Part shown: one piece after another, positions 54,473-63,900 of the stretch | Numbering within the stretch: position 1 is the stretch's first letter | How the letters are laid out: each line of letters starts with the position of its first letter | Origin: Devosia sp. MC521 | Lineage (GTDB): Bacteria > Pseudomonadota > Alphaproteobacteria > Rhizobiales > Devosiaceae | Assembly (NCBI RefSeq): GCF_014127105.1 | Contig: NZ_CP059902.1 | Location: forward strand, 2,389,001-2,453,000 | DNA: 64,000 nt | Direction: 5' to 3' | The notes under the pieces: generated by a model | Seen by the model: the letters and a program-made list of their open reading frames with translations, nothing else | The model's database searches: none | Told to the model about the DNA's origin: nothing | Program-made: the position numbers and the translations under genes

Positions 54473-54994
54473 TCAATCCGCGAGCGCTTGGCGCTTTTCA
54501 TAGACCTTAATGGAATATGGCGCGCCGTCTTTTTCCGACGGTTCAACATGTGGTTCGGCCACAACCTGCCAGATTTCGGGGTCGACCTGAGGAAAGACAA
54601 CATCGCCCGCCGGCTCGAGCTCGACATGGGAGATATAGAGCCGATCCGCCTTGCAGATGGCTTGCGCGTAAATCTCCCCGCCGCCGATGACCATGAGCTC
54701 GTCAACACCCAGCGCACCGGCCAAGCTCGCGGCCAATTCTATGGCTGCTTCAAGGCTTGCGCGGACATGGACGCCCTCTGGAACCGCATAGTCTTCTTGC
54801 CGCGTCACCACGATATGCGGGCGCCCCGGCAAGGGCTTAGGGAAAGTCTCGAACTGTTTGCGCCCCATGATCATGGGCTTGCCCATAGTGGTTGCCTTGA
54901 ACCACGCGAAATCGGACGGAATGCGCCACGGAATTGTCTGGTCAGACCCAATGACACTGTTCCGCGCCACCGCGGCAATCAAGGCAAGCAGCAT
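54473..54994 (-). CDS. folA: Dihydrofolate reductase
   Basis: 173 residues. It reduces dihydrofolate with NADPH. Motifs: LALIAAVARNSVIGSDQTIPWRIPSDFAWFK (folate site; the acidic residue of the family is the Asp in SDFAWF), TMGKPMIMGRKQFETFPKPLPGR and VIGGGEIYAQAI. It lies 12 bases after the DUF4424 gene and 64 bases before hflK on the same strand. thyA, the other enzyme of the thymidylate cycle, lies about 2 kb away on the same strand. Confidence 0.95.
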   Translation of the reverse strand: MLLALIAAVARNSVIGSDQTIPWRIPSDFAWFKATTMGKPMIMGRKQFETFPKPLPGRPHIVVTRQEDYAVPEGVHVRASLEAAIELAASLAGALGVDELMVIGGGEIYAQAICKADRLYISHVELEPAGDVVFPQVDPEIWQVVAEPHVEPSEKDGAPYSIKVYEKRQALAD

Positions 54995-55006
54995 GGGATA
55001 CGGTCC

Positions 55007-56023
55007 TCAGTTCATCAGCTGATCGGAATGGCGCAGCAGAAGGATGTCGATCTCTCCTGAGGGCCAGTAATCTGTTTTGACCATTTCAAAGGTCGTTGGC
55101 CCGATTTTCTTGACGCCGTCCCCACAAAACGACACCAGATTTTTCGGGTCGCCCTTGTCGACAACGAGACGGAAGTTCTCGATTTGCCCCCCTGCCCAAT
55201 TATTGCCGGTGGTGACGATGTAGGAAATCCAGTTATCCCAATAAGGGGCGTATTCCTCGCCCTTCGGAATGGATTTCCGCACTGTATTGCGGAAGCCTTC
55301 ATCGACGCAGTACTTGGTTGCGTATTCGCCCTGCGGGTCCCAGCCGCTTTCCGGATCGCCGGTGAGCAGGACGTTGGTACCAACCGTACCGCCAACGCTT
55401 GGGCGGTATTTGTGCTCGACCACAACCTTATCATTGGCTGGGAAGGTCGCCTCCCAAACATAGGAGGCGCGATAGGTCCAGAGCGGATAGGTATCATCCT
55501 GCACCTTGCCCTCGCCCAAATCATAAACCTCACGCTGAACAATGCCGAGACGTTGAAGCGCGCTCTTGTCCTCCGCCGACAGACCATTGAGTGCGTCTTG
55601 GGTCTCGTCGGCGAAATTGACCAAGGGGATGTCCATGCTGGTCAATAGCGCGCTTCGATCCACCCCGACGGCCATGGCATATTCATAAAGCGTCGCGGGA
55701 AGCTCTTCGCCGTCGAAGGTCGTCACAAACTCAAAGAGGTTGTCGAGCGGCCCTGTCGGATAGGACACTGGGCTATGATAGGAAAAATCAATGTCGGGCA
55801 TCGGGAAGGCAACGAGCTGCTCAATATCTTTGTCGCTATTGTTGCGGAAGACATATTTTACGCGGATCTCGTCGACCGAGATGTAGAGTTCCTCGCTCTC
55901 CATCGAGATGTGGTCATTGGTGACGAAGTTGAGCCCGTTGGTCGTCAGTTGAACGGACGTATCATTGGCAAAACTGGGTCCCACCAAAATTCCGGCAGCC
56001 ACCGTAAGGGCGATGAAACGCAT
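55007..56023 (-). CDS. DUF4424 family secreted protein
   Basis: 338 residues with a signal peptide (ALTVAAGILVGPSFA, cut before NDTSV). Features: ISMESEELYISVDEIRVKYVFRN near the N-terminus, AFPMPDIDF, a central YPLWTYRASYVWEATFPAN and a C-terminal KYCVDEGF...SFCGDGVKKIGP with two Cys. These match DUF4424, a periplasmic or surface family of unknown role, mostly in alphaproteobacteria. It probably shares a transcript with folA. Confidence 0.82.
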   Translation of the reverse strand: MRFIALTVAAGILVGPSFANDTSVQLTTNGLNFVTNDHISMESEELYISVDEIRVKYVFRNNSDKDIEQLVAFPMPDIDFSYHSPVSYPTGPLDNLFEFVTTFDGEELPATLYEYAMAVGVDRSALLTSMDIPLVNFADETQDALNGLSAEDKSALQRLGIVQREVYDLGEGKVQDDTYPLWTYRASYVWEATFPANDKVVVEHKYRPSVGGTVGTNVLLTGDPESGWDPQGEYATKYCVDEGFRNTVRKSIPKGEEYAPYWDNWISYIVTTGNNWAGGQIENFRLVVDKGDPKNLVSFCGDGVKKIGPTTFEMVKTDYWPSGEIDILLLRHSDQLMN

Positions 56024-56222
56024 GTGAACTCCCCACTCTGCCCGCTCCTCGTGGGAGCAGGAATCTCGTCAAAATGCCTTGTTCCGGTTTAAGCATGTTC
56101 AGCCGCAGCGCAAAACCAGCAAATTCGCTGAATTACAGCCGACGAAAGCTGACAGCAGCCTGAGCCTAGACTAGAGCATTCTTCAGCACAGCATCCGAGC
56201 AAGTATTTAGAGCGCGCACATC

Positions 56223-56648
56223 ATGGTTCAGACTTGGCAATTTTGGGCGTTTCTGTCCGCAGTGTTTGCGGCGCTCACCGCCGTTTTCGGCAAAATCGGC
56301 GTCCAGAACATCAATTCGGACATGGCGACGCTGATCCGGACAATCATCATTCTGGCCATGACAGCGGCCATTGTTGTGTCTTTTGGCCATTGGCAAAAGC
56401 TCGAAACTATTCCCGGCAAAACCTGGGTGTTTCTGCTGCTGTCGGGCCTCGCCACGGGCGCATCTTGGCTGTGCTATTTCCGTGCGCTGCAAATGGGGCC
56501 AGCGTCGCAAGTTGCGCCCATCGACAAGCTCAGCGTCGTTATGGTCGCTCTCTTCGCAGCGCTGTTTCTCGGAGAAAAGCTGGCCGTGCACAATTGGCTT
56601 GGCGTGGCTCTGATCGGCGTGGGCGCAGTACTCGTCGCGATCCCCTAA
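56223..56648 (+). CDS. Half-size EamA family transporter
   Basis: 141 residues with five hydrophobic segments, a single EamA domain rather than the usual tandem pair. FWAFLSAVFAALTAVFGKIGVQ starts the domain; ASWLCYFRALQMGPASQVAPIDKLSVVMVALF and [16 protein letters not shown] end it. Single-domain members probably dimerise, like EmrE. Substrate unknown. It overlaps the 3' end of the MazG-like gene by 4 bases, convergently. Confidence 0.85.
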   Translation: MVQTWQFWAFLSAVFAALTAVFGKIGVQNINSDMATLIRTIIILAMTAAIVVSFGHWQKLETIPGKTWVFLLLSGLATGASWLCYFRALQMGPASQVAPIDKLSVVMVALFAALFLGEKLAVHNWLGVALIGVGAVLVAIP

Positions 56649-56965
56649 TCGGGGCGATTGAAATAAGCGAACCACTTGCGGTCGAGCGCGGCATCAAGAT
56701 CAATGCCGTTGTGGCGCGCATAGAGCAGCATCATTGCGAGAAGGTCAGCAGCCTCATCATCGCGCTTCTGCTTGATCTCGTCTTCGCTCATGCCCTTGAG
56801 CCGCCCGCGACCCGATAGGCGAAGATGCTCCGCAGTCAGCTCGCCAAGCTCTTCTTGGAGTTTGAGGATGAACCAATCGTCATTGCGTTCGACATTCATG
56901 CGCTCTGCATAAAGGTCGGAAATCTTGGCGACGAGACCGGTCAGCTCTTCGAGAGTGCGGCTCAT
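56645..56965 (-). CDS. MazG-like nucleotide pyrophosphohydrolase
   Basis: 106 residues. The all-alpha NTP-PPase metal motif is visible: [17 protein letters not shown] (E-x-x-E) and [19 protein letters not shown] (E-x-x-D). Members of this fold clear damaged or excess nucleoside triphosphates, or act in histidine synthesis (HisE). Here the 4-base overlap with thyA suggests a role in nucleotide pools, as for dUTP or dCTP pyrophosphatases (inference). Confidence 0.82.
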   Translation of the reverse strand: MSRTLEELTGLVAKISDLYAERMNVERNDDWFILKLQEELGELTAEHLRLSGRGRLKGMSEDEIKQKRDDEAADLLAMMLLYARHNGIDLDAALDRKWFAYFNRPD

Positions 56966-57756
56966 ACGGAAACCGACGCCTTGATATGCGGATGCGGATC
57001 ATAGCCCTCAAACGCAAAGTCCTCGAACACAAAATCTTCCAGACGCTTGCGTTCTGGGTTCATGATCAGCTTAGGCAGTGGGCGCGGCTCGCGCGTCAGC
57101 TGCAAATTCGCCTGCTCAAAGTGGTCATTATAGATGTGCACGTCGCCAAACGTGTGGACGAAGTCGCCCACTTCGAGATCGCACACCTGCGCCATCATAT
57201 GGGTGAGCAGTGCATAGGAAGCGATGTTGAACGGCACGCCAAGAAAAGTGTCCGCCGAGCGCTGGTACAGCTGGCAAGAGAGCTTGCCGTTGGCGACATA
57301 GAATTGGAACAGGCAATGGCATGGCGGCAGCGCCATATTGTCCACTTCCGCCGGGTTCCAGGCCGAAACGATGTGACGGCGGCTGTCAGGCTTGTGCTTG
57401 AGGCTTTCAACAAGCGCACCGAGCTGGTCGATGTGACGACCGTTGGGCGCCGGCCAGTTGCGCCACTGCGAACCATAGACCGGACCAAGATCGCCGTTTT
57501 CATCGGCCCACTCGTCCCAAATCTTGACGCCCCGCTCTTGCAACCAGCGCACATTGGTCTCACCGCGAATGAACCACAGGAGTTCATAGATGATGGACTT
57601 CAAGTGCAGCTTCTTGGTGGTCAGCAGCGGGAACCCCTCTTGGAGGTTGAAGCGCATCTGATAGCCAAACAGCGATCGCGTACCGGTTCCGGTACGGTCC
57701 GACTTGTCGGCACCGGTTTCAAGAATATCGGAGAGGAGTTTTAGGTACGGCTGCAT
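56962..57756 (-). CDS. thyA: Thymidylate synthase
   Basis: 264 residues, the classical folate-dependent enzyme. Motifs: [18 protein letters not shown], the catalytic Cys in [31 protein letters not shown] and [12 protein letters not shown]. It methylates dUMP using methylene-tetrahydrofolate, producing dihydrofolate that FolA recycles. It heads an overlapping pair with the MazG-like gene. Confidence 0.97.
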   Translation of the reverse strand: MQPYLKLLSDILETGADKSDRTGTGTRSLFGYQMRFNLQEGFPLLTTKKLHLKSIIYELLWFIRGETNVRWLQERGVKIWDEWADENGDLGPVYGSQWRNWPAPNGRHIDQLGALVESLKHKPDSRRHIVSAWNPAEVDNMALPPCHCLFQFYVANGKLSCQLYQRSADTFLGVPFNIASYALLTHMMAQVCDLEVGDFVHTFGDVHIYNDHFEQANLQLTREPRPLPKLIMNPERKRLEDFVFEDFAFEGYDPHPHIKASVSV

Positions 57757-57765
57757 GACCCATAA

Positions 57766-58335
57766 CTAGCGCGATTCGCCGCCGAGGTGTTTCTCGATAA
57801 GTCGCGTCAAAGTTGCGATCTGCTCCTGCTGACGCAAAATGAGACCGCGGATTTCCTCTTCGCGAAGCCGGTCGAGTTTTTCATGCAGGGCCATGATCTC
57901 GATCTCCGATTTCAAATTCACCTCATAATCATGGGAAGAAACCTCCCGATCCTTCGCCGCCTGTCGGTTCTGGCTCATCATAATGACCGGCGCTTGCACG
58001 GCCGCCAGCATCGACAGCATCAGATTGAGAAAGATGAAGGGATAGGGATCGAATGCCCGACCGGCCAATAGCAGATTGGTCGTCACCCAAAGCGCCAACA
58101 CCACGCCAAACCCTGCGATAAAAACCCATGAGCCGCCAAAGGCCGCGACCTTGTCGGCCAACCGCTGTCCAAAGGTCAGACTGTCATTGAATTGCGCCTG
58201 CGTATCCCGCGATAGCGTGCGTCGCTCTATCGTTTGCTCAAGGACCTTCCGTTCCTGGTCGGTCAGATTTTCCATATCCTTGCCGAGAAACCTATCGGAC
58301 GCATGCGCAATACGGGCGGCGGGATCGGAAGACAT
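57766..58335 (-). CDS. DUF1003 family membrane protein
   Basis: 189 residues from the ATG at 58335 (AAGGG upstream). A soluble N-terminal part is followed by two membrane helices (SWVFIAGFGVVLALWVTTNLL and FIFLNLMLSMLAAVQAPVIMM) separated by AFDPYPF, the DUF1003 signature, then QNRQAAKDRE and a coiled coil to the end. Function unknown; inner membrane. It ends 9 bases before thyA starts on the same strand. Confidence 0.85.
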   Translation of the reverse strand: MSSDPAARIAHASDRFLGKDMENLTDQERKVLEQTIERRTLSRDTQAQFNDSLTFGQRLADKVAAFGGSWVFIAGFGVVLALWVTTNLLLAGRAFDPYPFIFLNLMLSMLAAVQAPVIMMSQNRQAAKDREVSSHDYEVNLKSEIEIMALHEKLDRLREEEIRGLILRQQEQIATLTRLIEKHLGGESR

Positions 58336-58455
58336 GGGTTTGTTCCCTTGCTTTATGGATGGAGCAATACTGACACTGCGGTGGCGCAAGCCAGAGCGGC
58401 ATCCTACTCCCGTATAGAATGCTGTCAGCACCTGTCTCAGACGGTATTGCCTGCT

Positions 58456-59007
58456 TCAGGCGAGGCGACTGACAAACTCAGTCTCGTCCTTCTCCCAAAC
58501 ATGCGACTTGTCGATATGCGCTAGCGCCCACGCGAACATGGTCTGCATGCCACGCAAGTCTCGCGCCGCGACCGCTTCTTCCAAGATCTCGTTGATCCGC
58601 ATCTTGGCGGGCAAATGGCCAAGAGGTCCGACACGCTCGAACTCAACACTAATGCCCTCATCAACCCAAGCGCCGACGAGAGCCGCGAACTCTTCGGAAA
58701 TGAGGAAGGCGGTTAGCTCAAGAACGAGAATTGTGATCGTGTCATTGTCGAAATGCTCTGAGCGGATGACCACGCCGCTCCGCAGAGGATGCCATGCCTC
58801 GCTCAACTCAGGCAGGAAGAAGTAGCCGCAGTAAAAGCCGCGGCACACGGTTGGACGCACATCATAGACGGTGCAGCCCTGCCCTTCGGCGCAATGCAGG
58901 CACAAAAAATTGGCGGGCTTCTGCAGTTCTTCCGTGCGGATTGGCGCAAAGGAACAGCAGGCGGTGCAGCTTTCGCAGCTACGCCCTTCAATTGGCTGCA
59001 ATTCCAT
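58456..59007 (-). CDS. YkgJ-type cysteine-cluster protein
   Basis: 183 residues from the ATG at 59007, with GGAGGGG just upstream. The N-terminal third holds eight Cys: CESCTACC, FLCLHCAEGQGC and RPTVCRGFYCGYF. This is the YkgJ zinc- or iron-cluster domain, found in proteins of unknown role and in some flagellin-lysine methylases. The remainder is helical and unrecognised. Confidence 0.8.
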   Translation of the reverse strand: MELQPIEGRSCESCTACCSFAPIRTEELQKPANFLCLHCAEGQGCTVYDVRPTVCRGFYCGYFFLPELSEAWHPLRSGVVIRSEHFDNDTITILVLELTAFLISEEFAALVGAWVDEGISVEFERVGPLGHLPAKMRINEILEEAVAARDLRGMQTMFAWALAHIDKSHVWEKDETEFVSRLA

Positions 59008-59060
59008 AGGCCCCTCCAATTCCCCCGGACCTTAGAAAAGCGTGAATTGGGCCAGCTTGT

Positions 59061-59639
59061 CTAGCACCAGCTTTCGCGTTTGCCGCGCCATGGATGGGCC
59101 AGACCTTCTGCGATCATGGTGTCTGCGATGGATCGGCCATTGCGCTCGACGATGCGCAGTTTGCGCCCATATTGGTCTTCGTCACGCTCATAATCGCCCA
59201 AGGTGAAAGGCGCCGCATTCAACAGCGAGACAAGGCGCGTTGTTGCGCGCTGGCCCAATGCCGCTTCCTGCGGGCAAGATGGGCTGCTGACTTCGGGCGT
59301 ATTCAAATCGGCGATGCGATATTTCACACCATCGAGCCAGAATGTGTCGCCATCGACAACGCAGGTGACGCGATTTCTCGAACTGCAGACAGAAAAATGT
59401 GCGCTCGTCCTAGCGGGCATCGCCACGCCAGACGGCGCAACACCGGTCGAGGCAACAGCGCTGATCCGTGGCTCGATAAGCCATTGCGCCAACCCGCTGC
59501 GGTCGACGCCTACAACAACCAAAGCGCCCAGCATAAACGAGCCTGCAATCGCATAGGCGATGGGGAATTTCACCCACCACGGCATGCGCTGAGATCGGCG
59601 CGAGCGGTTAGATCGTACGAGATAAAGGCGGGGCGGCAT
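59061..59639 (-). CDS. Thermonuclease (SNase-like) family protein, membrane anchored
   Basis: 192 residues from the ATG at 59639, with AGGAG upstream. An N-terminal basic stretch and one hydrophobic helix (WVKFPIAYAIAGSFMLGALVVV) suggest a signal anchor. The C-terminal domain has CVVDGDTFWLDGVKYRIADL and NTPEV, with the Ca2+-binding Asp and catalytic Arg of staphylococcal nuclease, and GLAHPWRGKRESWC at the end. Likely a periplasmic or surface nuclease, possibly inactive; activity not deducible. Confidence 0.85.
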   Translation of the reverse strand: MPPRLYLVRSNRSRRSQRMPWWVKFPIAYAIAGSFMLGALVVVGVDRSGLAQWLIEPRISAVASTGVAPSGVAMPARTSAHFSVCSSRNRVTCVVDGDTFWLDGVKYRIADLNTPEVSSPSCPQEAALGQRATTRLVSLLNAAPFTLGDYERDEDQYGRKLRIVERNGRSIADTMIAEGLAHPWRGKRESWC

Positions 59640-59706
59640 AGTTACTCCTACACAGAGCAAACTGACCTATCCGATCTTAATCCCGTGTGAATTTTATGCA
59701 GAGCGT

Positions 59707-59735
59707 TTGCATCCTTACGCCCAGTCACCTATATA
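59707..59735 (+). promoter_or_regulatory. Promoter of ssrA
   Basis: TTGCAT, 17 bases, TATATA: near-ideal sigma-70 promoter. Transcription should start around 59742, just before the acceptor piece. Confidence 0.75.
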
Positions 59736-59739
59736 GAAG

Positions 59740-60060
59740 GGGCTCGCAAGAGCTATGGCGATAAACTGTCATTGTAATAAACCCATCGGACCCGGGGGCA
59801 GTACCCGGCGTCTCCACCATCTCCCCTCTTTATGAGGTGAGCCAATGGGGACGAAACAGGATCGACGAGGGCGTAAAGAGTGTGCTTTCGCTCGGCATGG
59901 TACCACCGTTATCGGACTAAAACTTATAGTTGCAAATGACAACAATAAGGCTCCAGTAGCTCTCGCAGCGTAAGCTGCGCGACATCTGGGAAATAAGTCC
60001 TCCGCCCCTAGCCGGGCGATAGGCGGGGTTCGCAGGCACCTGGCAACAGAAGCCTGCACT
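59740..60060 (+). ncRNA. ssrA: tmRNA, circularly permuted two-piece form
   Basis: The acceptor piece comes first and ends with CGTCTCCACCA at 59809-59819. A 27-base intervening segment follows (59820-59846). The coding piece then starts GGGGACGAAACAGGATCGAC at 59847. GGGGACG pairs with CGTCTCC, including the G3-U pair that marks alanine acceptors. The tag frame at 59932-59973 encodes ANDNNKAPVALAA and stop, with the ALAA end recognised by ClpXP. The 3' end near 60057-60060 is set by GCAGGC/GCCTGC pairing. Two-piece tmRNA is known in alphaproteobacteria; the exact mature ends here are inferred. Confidence 0.93.
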
Positions 60061-60167
60061 CAATCTCCAATCCGATCGCAAAAATCCGTCTTTGTTCTTG
60101 AATTATCAGGGAACGTAGGGCTGATATGAGCCGTTCGGATTCGACACTACTCTCGGGAGAAGCCCCA

Positions 60168-60656
60168 ATGGCCGAAGACCACATGCGTTACGATATCCTC
60201 ACGCAAGAAGCGATGCGGGGCGTCGTGCGTAAGGTATTGGCGGAGGTGTCGCGCACCGGCCTTCCGGGTGATCACCACTTCTACATTTCCTTTGCGACCC
60301 GCGCTCCTGGCGTGCGCATCTCGGAAGAGCTGATCAAGCAGTATGATTCCGAAATGACCATCGTGCTGCAGAACCAATACTGGGATCTCAAGGTCAACGA
60401 AGCCAGCTTTGAAGTAGGCCTGAGCTTTAACGGCAATCCCGAAATGCTGCTCATTCCCTACACCGCGATCAAGGGCTTCTTTGACCCGTCCGTGCAGTTT
60501 GGCTTGCAGTTTGATCCGAGCAACGTTGCCGATGATCAGCGCGACGATACCGGCTCTTCCTCCCCTTCTGCTGCGTCGGACGAAAATTCTGCCGAACCGG
60601 TTGAAGCGAGCGGCGAAAAAGTCGTTTCGCTCGACGCTTTCCGCAAGAAGCCATAA
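60168..60656 (+). CDS. sspB: SspB, ClpXP adaptor for tmRNA-tagged proteins
   Basis: 162 residues from the ATG at 60168 (GGGAGAA upstream; an upstream in-frame ATG at 60126 is less likely). The compact substrate-binding domain (residues 1-110) includes HFYISFATRAPGVRISEELI and FEVGLSFNGNPEMLLIPYTAIKGFFDPSVQF. An acidic, Ser-rich linker follows, and the end VVSLDAFRKKP is the ClpX-binding tail, as in Caulobacter SspB-alpha. It tethers ssrA-tagged proteins to ClpXP. The gene for the tag RNA lies directly upstream on the same strand. Confidence 0.93.
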   Translation: MAEDHMRYDILTQEAMRGVVRKVLAEVSRTGLPGDHHFYISFATRAPGVRISEELIKQYDSEMTIVLQNQYWDLKVNEASFEVGLSFNGNPEMLLIPYTAIKGFFDPSVQFGLQFDPSNVADDQRDDTGSSSPSAASDENSAEPVEASGEKVVSLDAFRKKP

Positions 60657-60668
60657 GTCGTTTCGGAG

Positions 60669-60914
60669 ATGGACAAACGCTCCTTCTCCATTGTCGGCCA
60701 CCGCACATCGATTGCGTTAGAACCCGCGTTTTGGGCTGGGCTTGAAGCCATGGCACAACAGCGCGGGTTAAGCTTGGCTGGCCTCGTCAGACATATCGAC
60801 GAAACCCGCGACACGCAGAACTTATCCTCTGCCGTGCGCCTGGCCGTATTGGCCTATTATCGTGATGGCGAAGCCTTGGCTCGCCCCACAGACCCTAAGG
60901 CAAAGGCCGAATAG
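60669..60914 (+). CDS. Ribbon-helix-helix domain protein
   Basis: 81 residues. RSFSIVGHRTSIALEPAFWAGLEAMAQQRGLSLAGLV is the RHH_4 (PF13467) fold, in which the first strand binds DNA. It follows sspB by 12 bases and is likely in the same transcript; this sspB-RHH order is familiar in alphaproteobacteria. It could regulate itself or act elsewhere. The last 20 bases overlap the convergent AsmA-like gene. Confidence 0.82.
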   Translation: MDKRSFSIVGHRTSIALEPAFWAGLEAMAQQRGLSLAGLVRHIDETRDTQNLSSAVRLAVLAYYRDGEALARPTDPKAKAE

Positions 60915-63900
60915 TCGGCGCGAAAAGCGTCGGACTTTGCGAGGCATCGGGCGCGCTCTGAATGAGCATTTCAATCGTCTGCTGATCAAAATTTGGCAAG
61001 ATCGGCTCCGGCGCGACGAGCGGCTGGGAGAATGGCGGCACTGGCTCTGCCGCACGCGCCGCTTCCTCCCCGGCGGCAAGACGCGCGGCTTCTTCCTCAG
61101 CAGCTATGCGTGCGGCCTCTTCCGCAGCTAGTCGGCGCTGCTCTTCAATACGCCGGTTCCGATCTTCTGCCGCTGCCCTCTGGCGAGCCTCGTCTTCAAG
61201 ACGGAGCGCATCGAGGCGATCCAGCTCAATCTCATTGGCGCGCACCTGCACGGCAGCGGAAATTTCCGAGAGATCAAGAGTGGCTTCGGGGGCAGAGACA
61301 GTCCCGCCAAGCCTGGTCAGAATGCGCGCATTGTCGAGCTCAACCAAGCCGCGTGGATCTTCAAACGCTTTTGGCATCATAACGAAAGAGCCGCTGACGC
61401 CCATATCGTTGAGCGCCAATTGGAGCGAGCCCGAAAGGGTGGCTGCCTGACCGTCAATAAACATGTTGCCCACGCGCACTGTGCCGCCCGCAATAGTGAA
61501 TGCGCCCGGCGCCACCGGCGCGCCAAATTTGCCTTCCTCCAGCGCGGCACGCATGACGGTTTCCAAAACTTCTGGCGGAGTGTTGAGAACATCGTCAACG
61601 TTCACGAGTGCTGGATAGACGGCGGTAGAATGCCCGGCGACGCCGAATTCCTGAATGGCAAAATTGCCTTCCCCCGAGAGGCTGCGCACGACCTCGGCCA
61701 AGCTTTGCCCTGCCCCTTCGAACTGCCCGCTGCCATCGAGAATGCCGGAAAGACCCAGCTCGGGCGCCACGGCAGCAATAGTGACGCCCGTCATGGTCCC
61801 GCGCCCCGAAATGGTCCGTTCGCTCAGAGCGCCAGCGCAACAATTGACGAGGTTCAACGAGAGCTTGCCGCCGCCCAATGCGGTTTCAAAGCGCCCCAGC
61901 GTGGCCGATTGCTGGTCCCAGAGGAACATAAAACTGGTATCGCCGCCGATCGTCCGCCCATCAAGGCTCAGCTCGCGGGCGATGACTTCAACATTGCCAC
62001 GCGTTTGGCGGGGAGCGTGCGCGGTGGCGAGCGGGCCTTCTGGCCAGACGCCCTCTGCCGCACCGATGAGCGCTTCGCCACCAAAGAGGAACGCTGCCAG
62101 TGCTGTCGTGTCCACGCGATCGGTGGTGATTGTGCCGCCAAAGCCCGGCAATTGTCCGATCATCTGCATGCTGACGTCGCCACTAAAGCGGGTGTCGCCA
62201 GACGCTCCGGTAATTTCAGACAGTGCGAGGCTGCGACCAGCGACAAATTCCATGCTGGCGCTCGCTTCTACCGGCGGCAGCTGTGCGCCGGACACGCCAA
62301 CCCATGCCGCCAGCCCACTGCCATCGCGCAAGATCACGTCGGCCGTGCCCGTGCCGGACAGAACAGCGCCATCGTCAAAATCGAAATCGCCATAAAAGGC
62401 GACGACTTGCCCATCTTGCCCCAGAGAGAGACGGCCAGTGAAGCCATCGGCGAGCGTTCCGTCAACAAAGGCGCTGCCGACCATGGCCTCGTCGCCGGTA
62501 AACAAAGAAGGGCCGGTCCAACCGAATTGCTCAAGCAGCGCGAGGCTATCCTGCGCCTCAATCGAAGCGACCACAGAAAGTTGGCCCTCGCCCATGTGCG
62601 AGATGGGTCGCTCACTCTCGACGCGGACGTCCAGCGCCGCCTCGGCAATTGAGCCATTGGCGGTAATGGTCTGGCCACTGCCCTGTTCTGCATCGGCCAG
62701 CACAATCTGCAAATCGGCTGGCATGGCCAAATCGATGGCTTGTTGCCAATCGAACGGCACATTGGCCATTTCATAAAGCGCGGTGAGCCCGGGCGCGCCG
62801 GCCTCTTTGAGATTTAGGCCACCCGAAAGCGTGACATTGGGATCGAGCAGCGAACCGCTTAGACGCACAGTGCCGTTAAAGCCAACCCCGCCCCAATCAT
62901 CAACCGATAGGCGCGAGAAGCGGATGGCGTCCCGCGACCATTGCGCTTCGCCGACGAGGTTTTGCGCGGGCAGACCGAGCACATCGAGCGCCTGCGCCTG
63001 TACTGAGAAACTGCCATCGGGGAAGCTAATAAGGAAATTGCTGTCGAGCGACGCATTGGGCGCGAGGGCAAAGAGCGCCTCGCTCAGCGGCGCATCGAGG
63101 TCTCCCAAGCGCAGCACAGTGTCCAGTCTCGGCTCTGCGCCAAACCCAATACGCAGGTCCAGCCCATGATCCTGCCCACCCAAGGCGATCCAAGCATTAC
63201 TGAGGCCAAAAGCGTCGGAGCCCAAACGCACGCGACCGTGCAATTCCCCCGGAACGCCGAACAGCGGGTTGTCGTCGCTCGGCTTGCGCCAAAGCGCTGC
63301 CAGTGCGTCGAGACGCTGCGCCCGCATGACAATGTCGCCCATGACGCCCAAGCTTCCGCCGGCATTGGTCACCTTGCCAGAAAATCGGGTTTCGGTCTGG
63401 CCGGGCAAAAGCCCGATGGCTTGCGCAATGGTCCAGCTATCGCCGTCCGTCGTTGCTTCAACGCGCAAATTGCGCAGCGAGAAGCCACGCATCCCAACCT
63501 CAGCAAGGTCAATCTCAAGCTTGCCTGCCATCTTGGGAATTGGCGGAGCCGGAATTTCGCCCAAGAGACGAACGAACTCATAGGCCTGTTCGGCTGCAAC
63601 TTCGCTTGCATCACGCGGCGGGAGCGAGAACACGCCCCCTGAAACCATAATGTCGAAGAAGCGCGTTTCCCCCAGCTGCACATTGGCCGTGCCGGTGAGC
63701 CGCATGCCCGAGCGGTTCTGATCTGGGCTCAACGTAAACCCGGTCAGCGACACCCGATCGGTGGACGCGGTAATCTTGGTTTCGAGCACCAGATCGCCCG
63801 TAATGTCCTTAGCTGCCGTGGCGAGTTGTGGTGGCTGACGATAGGTCAGCGTGCCATCAAACTTAGGGGCGAGCCCACTTTCAAAAGAGCCATCGGCATT

